From: Pseudomonas brassicacearum subsp. neoaurantiaca | GTDB lineage: Bacteria > Pseudomonadota > Gammaproteobacteria > Pseudomonadales > Pseudomonadaceae | NCBI RefSeq assembly: GCF_013608025.1 | Contig: NZ_VDLV01000012.1 | Span: 169,623 to 233,622, forward strand | Length of the DNA stretch: 64,000 nt | Reading direction: 5' to 3' | Shown here: piece by piece, positions 24,979-32,983 of the stretch | Layout of the letters: each line of letters begins with the position of its first letter | Position numbering within the stretch: the first letter of the stretch is position 1 | Position numbers and translations under genes: made by a program | The notes under the pieces: generated by a model | What the model saw: the letters and a program-made list of their open reading frames with translations, nothing else | The model's database searches: none | What the model was told of the DNA's origin: nothing

Positions 24979-27168
24979 ATGACAGATTGGCTCCAGAGCT
25001 ATGGAGAAATGGCTGAACGGGTGCGACGCCATGATTGGGAAGGCACCCCGCTGGGGCTGCCTGAACAATGGCCCGATGTGCTGAAGACGACGGTGGCGCT
25101 GAGCATGGCCTCGCATTTTCCCCAGGCGATCGTGTGGGGGCCGGACTTGATCACGTTGTACAACGATGCGTTCCTGCCCATTCTCGGAAGCAAGCCCGAG
25201 GCGTTGGGGCGGCCATTCAATGAGGTCTGGCGGGAGGTCTGGAGCGATATCGGTCCAATCGTACAGGCGGCTTTCGAAGGGCAAGCGACTTATATCGAGA
25301 ATTTCCCCTTGATCATCGAGCGGGGCGGCGGCCCGGAGCCGGCATATTTCACGTTTTGCTACAGCCCCATTCGGGATCAGTTCGGCAAGGTCGTGGGCAT
25401 GCTCGATACGGTTACCGAGACCACTTCCACGGTGCTCATGACCCAACGCCTGGCCGTGCTCGATGCCATCGGCAGCGCCGTGGCGAATGCCACCGATCCG
25501 CAAGCCATCATGGCGACCACTGCGCGGATCCTCGCGGCGCATCTCAACCTGTCCAACTGCGCCTATGCGGACATGGACGAGGACGAGGACGGCTTCACGA
25601 TCCGCGGCGATTGGGCCAGGGCCGGGTCGCCCAGTATCGTTGGGCATTACCGGTTGGCGGATTTCGGTCGGCTGGCGGTCAACAACCTGCGGGCCGGCAA
25701 GCCTTTGGTGATCAACGACAACCTGGCGGAGCTGGCGCCGGAGGAAGCGGCGGCGTTCCAGTCCATCGGTATCGCGGCCACCATTTGCGTCCCGTTGATC
25801 AAAGACGGACGTCTGACCGCCCTGATGGCCATCCACGATAAAACCCCCAGGACCTGGACTTCGAACGAGCTGGCCTTGCTGATTGAAGTCAGGGAGCGAT
25901 GCTGGGCCCACATCGAGCGTGCCCGAGCCGACGCCGCGGTGCGTGAAGGCCTGGCAGCGCTGGCTGAATTGAATTCGACGCTGGAACAACGCGTCGAGGA
26001 ACGCACCACACGGCTCAAACAGACCGAAGCGGCGCTGCGCCAATCGCAGAAGCTCGAAGCCATCGGACAGCTGACCGGCGGGGTGGCCCACGATTTCAAC
26101 AACCTGCTGACCATCATCCGTTCTTCGGTGGACTTCCTGCGCTTGCCCAACCTGTCTGACGAACGTCGCCAACGCTACATGACGGCTGTCTCCGAAACCG
26201 TGGAACGGGCTTCCAAGCTGACCAGCCAGTTGCTTGCGTTTGCCCGGCGCCAGCCGTTGAAACCGGAAGTCATCGATGTCGGCAAGCAGGTGCAGAGCCT
26301 GGGCGACATGCTGCAAACCGTTACGGGGGCGCGGATCCAGGTCATCGTCGAGTTGGGCGAGCGGCCTTGTTACATCCGTGCCGACCTGAGCCAGTTTGAA
26401 ACAGCGCTGATCAACATGGCCCTCAACGCCCGGGATGCGATGAATGGTCAGGGCACGCTGTGGCTTCGGCTCACGTGCGGCGATGGCATGCCGCCGATCC
26501 GCGGCCATGCCGGAGCAGGACAGCCCTTCGCAGCCATCGCCTTGGAGGACACCGGCACAGGTATCTCGCCGCAGAACCTTGAGCATATCTTCGAGCCGTT
26601 CTTCACCACCAAGGAGGTGGGGAAGGGAACAGGCTTGGGACTGTCCCAGGTGTTTGGCTTCGCCAAGCAATCGGGCGGCAACGTAGACGTTTCGACCGTG
26701 CTTGGCGAGGGAACGGTCTTCACCCTGTACCTTCCGGAGGTCGAGCACGAGGCAAGGCATGAGCCGATAAAGGAAGAGATCCCCTCACTGGTCTTGGAGC
26801 AGGGCAAGCGCCGGGTTCTGGTCGTGGAAGACAATCTGGAAGTCGGGCGTTTTGCCAACCAGATCCTTCAAGACCTTGGCTATGAAACAGCCTGGGCAAC
26901 GAACGCCGAAGAGGCATTGGAAATGGTCGGCCTCGATGCGATGGCCTTCGACGCGATATTTTCCGATGTGGTCATGCCGGGCATCAGTGGTCTCGCCCTG
27001 GCTCGGGAACTGCGCCAGCGTCGCCCGGACCTGCCGGTGGTGCTGACTTCGGGGTACAGCGAGGAGCTGGCCCACAGTGGGCACGAGGGTTTCGAGTTTC
27101 TTTCCAAACCGTACTCGGCCGATCAGGTTTCCCGGGCGTTGAGTCGGACAATGTTAGGCGTAGAGTGA
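24979..27168 (+). CDS. Hybrid sensor histidine kinase (PAS-GAF-HisKA-HATPase-REC)
   Basis: A 729-residue, apparently cytoplasmic sensor with no membrane helix. Residues about 35-150 are PAS-like (IVWGPDLITLYNDAFLPILG), about 155-315 a GAF domain, and 318-350 a coiled coil. The dimerisation box has phospho-acceptor His371 in GGVAHDFNNLL. The ATPase domain shows NMALNARDAM (N box), DTGTGISP (G1) and GKGTGLGLSQVFG (G2). A receiver domain (about 610-725) carries the acceptor Asp663 in FSDVVMPG and Lys in LSKPY. It can therefore pass phosphate internally, probably to a separate partner not encoded nearby. The ligand is unknown. The GAF and PAS domains could sense a small molecule, light or redox state. 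Confidence 0.93.
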   Translation: MTDWLQSYGEMAERVRRHDWEGTPLGLPEQWPDVLKTTVALSMASHFPQAIVWGPDLITLYNDAFLPILGSKPEALGRPFNEVWREVWSDIGPIVQAAFEGQATYIENFPLIIERGGGPEPAYFTFCYSPIRDQFGKVVGMLDTVTETTSTVLMTQRLAVLDAIGSAVANATDPQAIMATTARILAAHLNLSNCAYADMDEDEDGFTIRGDWARAGSPSIVGHYRLADFGRLAVNNLRAGKPLVINDNLAELAPEEAAAFQSIGIAATICVPLIKDGRLTALMAIHDKTPRTWTSNELALLIEVRERCWAHIERARADAAVREGLAALAELNSTLEQRVEERTTRLKQTEAALRQSQKLEAIGQLTGGVAHDFNNLLTIIRSSVDFLRLPNLSDERRQRYMTAVSETVERASKLTSQLLAFARRQPLKPEVIDVGKQVQSLGDMLQTVTGARIQVIVELGERPCYIRADLSQFETALINMALNARDAMNGQGTLWLRLTCGDGMPPIRGHAGAGQPFAAIALEDTGTGISPQNLEHIFEPFFTTKEVGKGTGLGLSQVFGFAKQSGGNVDVSTVLGEGTVFTLYLPEVEHEARHEPIKEEIPSLVLEQGKRRVLVVEDNLEVGRFANQILQDLGYETAWATNAEEALEMVGLDAMAFDAIFSDVVMPGISGLALARELRQRRPDLPVVLTSGYSEELAHSGHEGFEFLSKPYSADQVSRALSRTMLGVE

Positions 27169-27324
27169 GTGTTTCCTTTTTGAAACAGTGGCTTCCATTC
27201 GTCGGGCAAGGGTTTGGTGAATGAGCGGTCCGTTGATGACCAGCTAGTCTCACTATCGTGAAGGCCAATATTTTCAGGCAATCGGTTGTTGCCGGTATTG
27301 GTCTCGACAAAAAGGGGAAAGACG

Positions 27325-27510
27325 ATGGGAGCACCGTACAGCGAGGAGAACGGAGCCGCGTACCCGATCAACGAAGGTTTGCAGTGTGGTCAGGCGGCTT
27401 ATCGATCGGACTTTGGTGACGAGCCAATCAAGTCCATCAAGACGAAGGTATCCAAAGTGCAGCGAGGGGAAAAAGCCAAGTTTCTACCCAGGATTCCGAT
27501 CAGGAAATAA
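27325..27510 (+). CDS. Hypothetical protein (61 aa)
   Basis: A small hydrophilic frame with an AGGGGAAAG ribosome site just before ATG 27325 and a rho-independent terminator 10 bases after its stop, both of which support expression. The N-terminal half is neutral (GAPYSEENGAAYPINEG), the C-terminal half Lys-rich (KSIKTKVSKVQRGEKAKFLP). No domain or signal peptide is visible and no function can be proposed. Confidence 0.6.
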   Translation: MGAPYSEENGAAYPINEGLQCGQAAYRSDFGDEPIKSIKTKVSKVQRGEKAKFLPRIPIRK

Positions 27511-27519
27511 AGCAAGCGC

Positions 27520-27549
27520 AGCCCCGTCATCGAATGGGGCTTTTTTTTT
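27520..27549 (+). terminator. Rho-independent terminator
   Basis: AGCCCC (27520-27525) pairs with GGGGCT (27536-27541), followed by eight further T. It ends the transcript of the preceding small gene. Confidence 0.9.
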
Positions 27550-27700
27550 GGAACGACTAGGGAACAGGCGAGTTTTGTAAATATTTTTAATCTTTTTCCT
27601 ACAGACAATCGCTTTCACGTTTCTTTCACACTCGGCTACGTACCCTGAGCTCATCCGTTAGAAAGCAGTACCTGCCCGTTTCCCCAGCGGGCTTTTTTTT
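27550..27700 (+). ncRNA. Candidate small RNA ending in its own terminator
   Basis: Between two plus-strand terminators there is an AT-rich stretch (27570-27600) that could hold a promoter, then about 90 bases without a protein-like frame, ending in a hairpin (GCCCG 27674-27678, CGGGC 27688-27692) followed by eight T (27693-27700). A terminator without an upstream gene is a common sign of a small RNA. The start point is not determined and I do not recognise the family. Confidence 0.4.
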
Positions 27701-27824
27701 GCCTGTCATAAAACAACCGTTGCGTTTGTGGTCCAACCGTCAAGGCTGACGCGCTTTGGCGTACACTCGCGCCCGCGCGCACCGACCCTATCTTTCCCGA
27801 TGCGGCATTCTTGAGGTTCTTATC

Positions 27825-28235
27825 ATGCGTTTGACTTTGTCCACCTTGGTGCTTGGGCTTGTGGTTGCTCAGGGCGCAATGGCCGCTGGCGACGGTACCG
27901 CTGCGGTCGGCGGTGGTCTTGGCGGTGTCTTGGGTAATGTGGTCGGCCAGCAGATGGGCGGCAGCACCGGCGCTGCGATTGGCGCCGGTGTGGGTGGCGC
28001 CGCCGGCAGTGCGGTGGGGGCTCGCAAGGGCAGCCGTACGGAAGCGGCCATTGGTGGCGGGCTGGGTTCGGCCGGTGGTTCGATCGTTGGCAACCGCTTG
28101 GGCGGTTCGACTGGCTCCACCATCGGTGCCGGTATTGGCGGGGCGGCGGGTGGTGCCTTGGGTAGCAATCTGTCCAATGATGGTGATGGTCATTCGGGCG
28201 GCAAGAAGCATAAGCACAAGAGAAAGCATCGCTAA
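27825..28235 (+). CDS. Secreted glycine-zipper protein
   Basis: A 136-residue exported protein. Residues 1-19 form a signal peptide (LTLSTLVLGLVVAQGAMA). The mature chain is made of repeated GxxxG glycine-zipper segments (VGGGLGGVLGNVVGQQMGG and similar), which pack as membrane-active helices, and ends in a basic His/Lys tail (KKHKHKRKHR) that could bind metal or the envelope. GAGG precedes the ATG at 27825. A strong terminator follows. Such proteins are usually associated with the outer membrane or periplasm; the exact role is unknown. Confidence 0.8.
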   Translation: MRLTLSTLVLGLVVAQGAMAAGDGTAAVGGGLGGVLGNVVGQQMGGSTGAAIGAGVGGAAGSAVGARKGSRTEAAIGGGLGSAGGSIVGNRLGGSTGSTIGAGIGGAAGGALGSNLSNDGDGHSGGKKHKHKRKHR

Positions 28236-28250
28236 ACTCATGCATGCATG

Positions 28251-28279
28251 AACAAACCCGGCCTTGTGCCGGGTTTGTT
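28251..28279 (+). terminator. Rho-independent terminator after the glycine-zipper gene
   Basis: AACAAACCCGGC (28251-28262) and GCCGGGTTTGTT (28268-28279) form a perfect 12-base stem with a five-base loop, then TCTTATT. Confidence 0.88.
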
Positions 28280-28358
28280 CTTATTGGGCATTTCCCCGGA
28301 ACGTTTGCCGCTCCACCTCCTCGAATTCATACACCCACTTGCGATTGCGAGGTATGCC

Positions 28359-28535
28359 ATGACGCCGGAAACCGAAGGCAAGGAAGAAAAAGGCCCCTCG
28401 GGCGTGCCCTTCATCAACGATCCGGGTGTCAACGACCCGGGCAATGAAGACCCCGGCTCGCTGATGGACGACGCCCAGGTTCCCTTGATCGAAGATGATG
28501 AAGACGTAGAGCTTGAGGACGAGTCCTACAAGTAA
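28359..28535 (+). CDS. Small acidic protein (58 aa), hypothetical
   Basis: A short, strongly acidic, probably disordered protein (TPETEGKEEKGPSGVPFIND, then Asp/Glu-rich to the end). GCGAGG lies just before the ATG at 28359; a longer frame from 28248 overlaps the preceding terminator and is rejected. Repeated xNDPG units (FINDPGVNDPGNEDPG) are visible. It is followed 39 bases later by another acidic small gene. No function known. Confidence 0.65.
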   Translation: MTPETEGKEEKGPSGVPFINDPGVNDPGNEDPGSLMDDAQVPLIEDDEDVELEDESYK

Positions 28536-28574
28536 TCGCGCTTGTTCCTGAAACGGCATCACCAGGAGGCCATC

Positions 28575-28778
28575 ATGTCAGCTGATTCGCCTGTTCCCGA
28601 CGACGATGAAACCCCGGAATACCCGCTGCCTTCGCCCACCGATTCGCTGAGTCGCGATCAGCGACCACCCGATGACGATAGCGGCGTCGAGCAAGTCCCA
28701 AGCGACGATCAGGACGTCGAGGCGACGCCGGACGACCCGGATATCGCGGGCGACGATGCGTCCGGCAAGCCAAGCTGA
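28575..28778 (+). CDS. Small acidic Pro-rich protein (67 aa), hypothetical
   Basis: An acidic low-complexity protein (SPVPDDDETPEYPLPSPTD and onward) with a strong AGGAGG ribosome site before the ATG at 28575. It lacks a signal peptide and any hydrophobic segment, and looks disordered. It lies just after a similar acidic gene, so both may be co-transcribed. Function unknown. Confidence 0.65.
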   Translation: MSADSPVPDDDETPEYPLPSPTDSLSRDQRPPDDDSGVEQVPSDDQDVEATPDDPDIAGDDASGKPS

Positions 28779-28866
28779 CCCTCACCCCCGTCCGTCGATT
28801 TTGCGGCACCATCGGCGCGCCATGATTGCCAGACATCAGGTAGTTATCTTGAAAAGGAGACTTGCC

Positions 28867-29223
28867 ATGATGAAGACAAACGTGACGGCCCTGGCGCTGG
28901 CCGGGATTCTTTCGGCCAGCGCAGGGGCGGCTTTCGCACAGTCCTCGGACAGCGCGCCGGTCGACAAGGGAGGCATGCCGCCTTCGACCCAGATGGACGC
29001 CGGGTCCACCACCGATGCCAGTGGCAATGCACTGCCGCCAGGTTCGGTGAGTGGAGGAAATGGCGGCGATGCCAGCGGCAGCAGCACCAGCCCGGGCACC
29101 GGAAGCGGCTCCACCAGCGGTGGCAGTTCGATGGGCGGCGGTTTTTCCAGTGGAGGTGGAACCGGTACCAGTGGCAGCGGCAGCAGCTCGGGGTCGAGCG
29201 GCTCCGGCAGCTCGAGTCAATAA
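28867..29223 (+). CDS. Secreted Gly/Ser-rich protein (118 aa), hypothetical
   Basis: A protein with a clear signal peptide (residues 1 to about 24, TALALAGILSASAGAAFA) followed by a low-complexity Ser/Gly/Thr chain to the C terminus, without a recognisable fold. AAGGAG lies seven bases before the ATG at 28867 (a second ATG follows at once). It may be a periplasmic or surface disordered protein. It closes the cluster of small low-complexity genes. Function unknown. Confidence 0.75.
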   Translation: MMKTNVTALALAGILSASAGAAFAQSSDSAPVDKGGMPPSTQMDAGSTTDASGNALPPGSVSGGNGGDASGSSTSPGTGSGSTSGGSSMGGGFSSGGGTGTSGSGSSSGSSGSGSSSQ

Positions 29224-29256
29224 CCGCTGCATCGTCATCCAAACCGATTCCGCTTT

Positions 29257-29351
29257 TGTGGCGAGGGAGCTTGCTCCCGCTGGGGTGCGAAGCAGCCCCA
29301 CGATCTTACGGTCACTGCGCAACCGAGCGGGAGCAAGCTCCCTCGCCACAA
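29257..29351. repeat. REPIN
   Basis: Inverted pair of the GTGGCGAGGGAGCTTGCTCC family with a GTGCGAAGC spacer, between two plus-strand genes. Confidence 0.85.
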
Positions 29352-29485
29352 AACCCTTCCATGGATTTCCCATTGCCGGTTCCAAGCCTCCTTCGCTATT
29401 CTGCTGAATCCTTTAAGGCGAACACGCTACGCTGGCCGCACCTGAGCCATCCCTGGAATGTTGTGTTGATAACGGATCAGATGCG

Positions 29486-30181
29486 ATGAATGCACCACTG
29501 AAAAAGTTTGGCCCGATCAAGGCTGTGATTTTCGACATGGATGGCTTGTTGCTCGATACCGAGGGCATCTACACCGAGGTGACCTCCATTATCGCCGAGC
29601 GCTACGGGCGCACGTTCGATTGGAGCGTCAAGCAGAACATCATCGGGCGTGGGGCCACGGACCTGGCCAATTACGTCGTCCAGGCGCTGGAGTTGCCGAT
29701 CACCCCGCAAGAATTCCTGTTCATCCGCGAACCGCTGATGCGCGAGCGTTTTCCCCACGCCATGGGGATGCCTGGCGCGGAGGAGTTGGTGCGGCATCTG
29801 AAGGCCCACAACATTCCGATTGCGGTGGGAACCAGTTCGTCGAGTCCTACCTTCGCGTTGAAAACTACATTGCACCGGGACTGGTTTGCACTGTTCGATT
29901 GCATCGTGACGGCAGATGATCCTGAAGTCGGCGCGGCGAAACCGGCGCCGGATATCTTCCTCACCGCCGCCCGGCGCCTGGGTGTCGAGCCCCGCGACTG
30001 CCTGGTATTCGAAGATTCACCATTCGGCGTGACTGCTGCGAAAGCCGCTGGCATGACCGCCATCGCCATTCCGGACTCGGCCATGGCGGACGAAAAATAC
30101 GCCCACGCCGACGGGATCATTCGCTCCTTGAGAATGTTCCAGCCGAGCCTGTGCGGTTTGCCGGAATTGGAATGGGCATGA
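29486..30181 (+). CDS. HAD family hydrolase, beta-phosphoglucomutase-like
   Basis: A 231-residue HAD phosphatase. Motif I is FDMDGLLLDTE (nucleophile Asp and acid/base Asp), motif II is the Ser/Thr region GTSSSSP, motif III is the Lys in GAAKPAPDIF and motif IV is EDSPFGVTAAKAAGM. A helical cap lies between motifs I and II. Members dephosphorylate small phosphosugars or nucleotides such as 2-deoxyglucose-6-phosphate or GMP-like compounds; the substrate is unknown. It has its own strong terminator. The start at 29486 has no clear purine-rich site but fits the family N terminus. Confidence 0.9.
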   Translation: MNAPLKKFGPIKAVIFDMDGLLLDTEGIYTEVTSIIAERYGRTFDWSVKQNIIGRGATDLANYVVQALELPITPQEFLFIREPLMRERFPHAMGMPGAEELVRHLKAHNIPIAVGTSSSSPTFALKTTLHRDWFALFDCIVTADDPEVGAAKPAPDIFLTAARRLGVEPRDCLVFEDSPFGVTAAKAAGMTAIAIPDSAMADEKYAHADGIIRSLRMFQPSLCGLPELEWA

Positions 30182-30202
30182 CAACTGCTTCGACATAATG
30201 GA

Positions 30203-30240
30203 AAAAGCCGGTCAAGGTTCAGCCCTGACCGGCTTTTTTA
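30203..30240 (+). terminator. Rho-independent terminator after HAD gene
   Basis: AAAAGCCGGTCA (30203-30214) pairs with TGACCGGCTTTT (30226-30237), followed by TT; it can also serve the convergent SDR gene on the other strand. Confidence 0.9.
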
Positions 30241-30250
30241 CGAGTTGACG

Positions 30251-30997
30251 TCAGGCGCCAAAACCACCGTCGATGGTCAGGCTGGCCCCGGTGATGTACG
30301 CCGCTTCCGGGCCTGCCAGATATGCGACGAAGCTGGCAATTTCTTCCACCGTGCCGTAACGACCGACTGCCATGAGGTCCATCAGGCTGGAGGCGAAGTC
30401 GCTGTCGGCCGGGTTCATGTCGGTGTCCACCGGGCCGGGCTGCACGTTGTTGACGGTGATGCCGCGCGGGCCGAGGTCACGGGCCAGGCCTTTGGTCAGC
30501 CCCACCAGCGCAGATTTACTCATGGCGTACGCGGCGCCGCCGGCGAAGGGCATGCGGTCGGCGTTGGTGCTACCGATGTTGATGACCCGACCGCCCTCGG
30601 TCATGTGCCGCGCGGCGGCCTGGGTGGCAACGAACACGCTGCGCACGTTGATCGCCAGGGTCTGGTCGAAATCTTCGAGTTTGAATTCTTCCAGTGGCCC
30701 CATGGCCAGCACGCCAGCATTGTTGACCAGGATGTCCAGCCGGCCAAAAGCCTCGACGGTGGCGGTGACGGCGTTACGGACGGCGTCGGCATCAGCGCTG
30801 TCGGCCTTGATTGCCAAAGCTTTGCCGCCGGCTGCGGTGATGCTGTTCTGCAGTTCTTCGGATTTTGCGCCGGAGCTGACGTAAGTAAACGCTACAGCAG
30901 CGCCTTCTGCGGCGAGGCGTTTGACGATGGCGGCGCCGATGCCGCGGGAACCGCCTTGGATCAAGGCGACTTTACCGTTCAGTGCTTGAGTACTCAT
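30251..30997 (-). CDS. SDR family oxidoreductase, FabG-like
   Basis: A 248-residue classical SDR. Motifs are the cofactor loop GGSRGIG, NNAG (VNNAGVLAMGP), the catalytic Ser (INIGSTNA) and YAMSKSAL with the catalytic Tyr and Lys. The C-terminal TIDGGF ending is usual. The start at 30997 has GGAGAAA before it; the ATG at 31009 overlaps that site. It is divergent from a LysR regulator (125 bases between), which probably controls it. The substrate is not evident. Confidence 0.9.
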   Translation of the reverse strand: MSTQALNGKVALIQGGSRGIGAAIVKRLAAEGAAVAFTYVSSGAKSEELQNSITAAGGKALAIKADSADADAVRNAVTATVEAFGRLDILVNNAGVLAMGPLEEFKLEDFDQTLAINVRSVFVATQAAARHMTEGGRVINIGSTNADRMPFAGGAAYAMSKSALVGLTKGLARDLGPRGITVNNVQPGPVDTDMNPADSDFASSLMDLMAVGRYGTVEEIASFVAYLAGPEAAYITGASLTIDGGFGA

Positions 30998-31122
30998 GTA
31001 TTTCTCCAAAGGTGCCGGGGCGAAATGCCGCGGTTGATGGGGCGAGTATCAAGACTAGGCTATCGGCTGGGTAGACCTTCGTTGATATAGTCTGTGTAAA
31101 CCAAAAGTTTATAGTGGGCGCC

Positions 31123-32046
31123 ATGGAGAGTTTCAGCAGTATCGAATGTTTTGTTCGCAGCGCCGAGGTCGGCAGCTTCGCCGAGGCTGCGCGACGCCTG
31201 AGCCTGACACCCGCGGCGGTGGGCAAGAGCGTGGCCAAGCTTGAGGCGCGCCTGGGCGTGCGATTGTTCCAGCGCAGCACCCGCAGCCTGACCTTGACCG
31301 AGGCCGGGCAGTTGTTCCTGCGGGAAGTGGGCAGCAGTTTCAATACGATCCAGAACGCCGTTGCCAACCTCGCCAGCGCCGGGGGGCAGCCAGCCGGCAC
31401 GCTGAAGGTGAGCATGGGCACGGCGTTCGGGCGCTTGTTCGTCGTGCCGTTGCTGGGGGAATTCCTGGGACGGTACCCGGCAATCAATCCGGACTGGCAT
31501 TTCGATAATCGCCAGGTTGACCTGATCGGCCAAGGCTTCGACGCGGCCATTGGCGGCGGTTTCGAGCTGCCCCAAGGCGTGGTGGCGCGCAAGTTGACGG
31601 TGGCTCATCGGGTGTTGGTTGCATCCCAAGCGTATCTGCAGAGTCACTCCGCCATCTTTGAGCCGCAAGACCTGGCGCCACATCACGGCATTCTGATCCG
31701 CTCGCCGCAGACTGGGCGGGTCCGTTCATGGCAACTGACCAGCCGCAACCGGGAACACAGCCCGTTGACCCTCAAGGCGCAAATGACAATGAGTGACTCC
31801 GAAGCCGCTTGCATCACTGCAGCCCAAGGGCTGGGCATCGCCTTGGTGAGCATGCCGTTTGCCGTGGCGTACCTGGACAGCGGCGCGCTGCAGCGAGTGC
31901 TGCCGGACTGGTATGTCGATGATGGCAACATCTCCATTTACTACGCCGAGCACAAATTACTGCCGGGCAAGACCCGGGCGTTCGTGGATTTCATCATCGA
32001 GCGGTTTGCCGAACAGGGGTTGGCCAAGCGGTTCAGTGCGGTTTGA
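31123..32046 (+). CDS. LysR family transcriptional regulator
   Basis: A 307-residue regulator. The N-terminal winged helix-turn-helix (about 1-60) reads SFAEAARRLSLTPAAVGKSVAKLEARLGVRLFQR; a co-inducer domain occupies about 88-300. It belongs to the CrgA-like subgroup by the segment QVDLIGQGFDAAIGGG. It is divergent from the SDR gene, the usual LysR arrangement, so it probably binds the 125-base gap. The start at ATG 31123 is chosen; an in-frame start at 31114 is equally short of a ribosome site. Confidence 0.92.
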   Translation: MESFSSIECFVRSAEVGSFAEAARRLSLTPAAVGKSVAKLEARLGVRLFQRSTRSLTLTEAGQLFLREVGSSFNTIQNAVANLASAGGQPAGTLKVSMGTAFGRLFVVPLLGEFLGRYPAINPDWHFDNRQVDLIGQGFDAAIGGGFELPQGVVARKLTVAHRVLVASQAYLQSHSAIFEPQDLAPHHGILIRSPQTGRVRSWQLTSRNREHSPLTLKAQMTMSDSEAACITAAQGLGIALVSMPFAVAYLDSGALQRVLPDWYVDDGNISIYYAEHKLLPGKTRAFVDFIIERFAEQGLAKRFSAV

Positions 32047-32072
32047 GTTGGGCTCTTGACCGAAGCGCGGCC

Positions 32073-32165
32073 CATCGCGAGCAAGCTCGCTCCCACACGG
32101 TTTGTAGCGAGCACATATTTTGTGACCACGACAATCCACTGTGGGAGCGAGCTTGCTCGCGATGG
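32073..32165. repeat. REPIN (GTGGGAGCGAGC family)
   Basis: Inverted pair: CATCGCGAGCAAGCTCGC at the left and its complement at the right, about 55 bases apart, in the convergent gap after the LysR gene. Confidence 0.85.
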
Positions 32166-32191
32166 GTTCGATGCGGTCTGGATCCGTGCAC

Positions 32192-32920
32192 TTACCGCCC
32201 AAACCGCCCCGGCCAGCCAACGATGTTCTTCGGCCGAGGCGTCGCATTAGTCCGCACCTTGGACGTCGACAGCCCCAGTCGCACCAGCGATTCGGCAATG
32301 GTAACCGCCGCCGTCACGCCATCGACCACCGGCACGCCGGTGCGCTGGCGGATCTGCTCATCGAGCCCAGCCATGCCGCCGCAGCCCAGGCAGATCACTT
32401 CGGCCTTGTCCTGGCTGACCGCCAGTTCGGCTTGCTGCACGATGGCTTCGACCGCCCGTTGCGGGTCCTGCTCAAGCTCCAATACCGCCAGGCCGCTGGC
32501 CCGCACCGAGGCGCAGCGATCGAACAGACCGGACAGCTTGAGCCGGTCTTCGATCAGCGGCACGGTGCGGTCCAGCGTCGTGACCACCGAGTAGGCATGG
32601 CCCAGGAACATCGCGGTGCTGGCGCCCGCATCGGTGATGTCTACCACCGGCACGTTCAGCAACTCCTGCAGGCCTTCACGGCCATGTTCGCCGTATCCGG
32701 CCTGGATCACCGCATCGAACGGCTGGTCGTAGGACATCACCCGGTCCATGACCGCAATGGCCGCCAGGTAGCTTTCAAAGTTGCCTTCGATGGAGTCGGC
32801 ACCGAAATGCGGCGTGAGCCCGATGATCTCGGTACCCGGCGCGGCGACCGCTTGGGCTTGTCGGGCGATGGCCTGGGTGATGGACTCGGTCGTGTTGACG
32901 TTGACCACTAGAATTCGCAT
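32192..32920 (-). CDS. Asp/Glu/hydantoin racemase family protein lacking the first catalytic Cys
   Basis: A 242-residue protein of the hydantoin/allantoin racemase group. It keeps NVNTTESIT at the N terminus and the second catalytic site in LGCGGMAG (Cys180). At the first site, where racemases have ACFGDPG or similar, the sequence is QAGYGEHG, so the Cys is Gly75. The family member arylmalonate decarboxylase has the same Gly/Cys arrangement. It follows an NCS1 permease gene on the same strand with 63 bases between, suggesting uptake and processing of a hydantoin, allantoin or similar cyclic or malonate-type compound. The reaction cannot be told from sequence. Confidence 0.82.
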   Translation of the reverse strand: MRILVVNVNTTESITQAIARQAQAVAAPGTEIIGLTPHFGADSIEGNFESYLAAIAVMDRVMSYDQPFDAVIQAGYGEHGREGLQELLNVPVVDITDAGASTAMFLGHAYSVVTTLDRTVPLIEDRLKLSGLFDRCASVRASGLAVLELEQDPQRAVEAIVQQAELAVSQDKAEVICLGCGGMAGLDEQIRQRTGVPVVDGVTAAVTIAESLVRLGLSTSKVRTNATPRPKNIVGWPGRFGR

Positions 32921-32983
32921 GAGCTGTCCTTCTTTTAAATGAAATACCAGGCGACCCGCACCGACCGGGCCGCTTCCCCTGGG

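Noticed and set aside
24898..26760. Long minus-strand frame (620 codons) opposite the histidine kinase
   Set aside because: Antisense shadow; the kinase on the plus strand has every expected motif.
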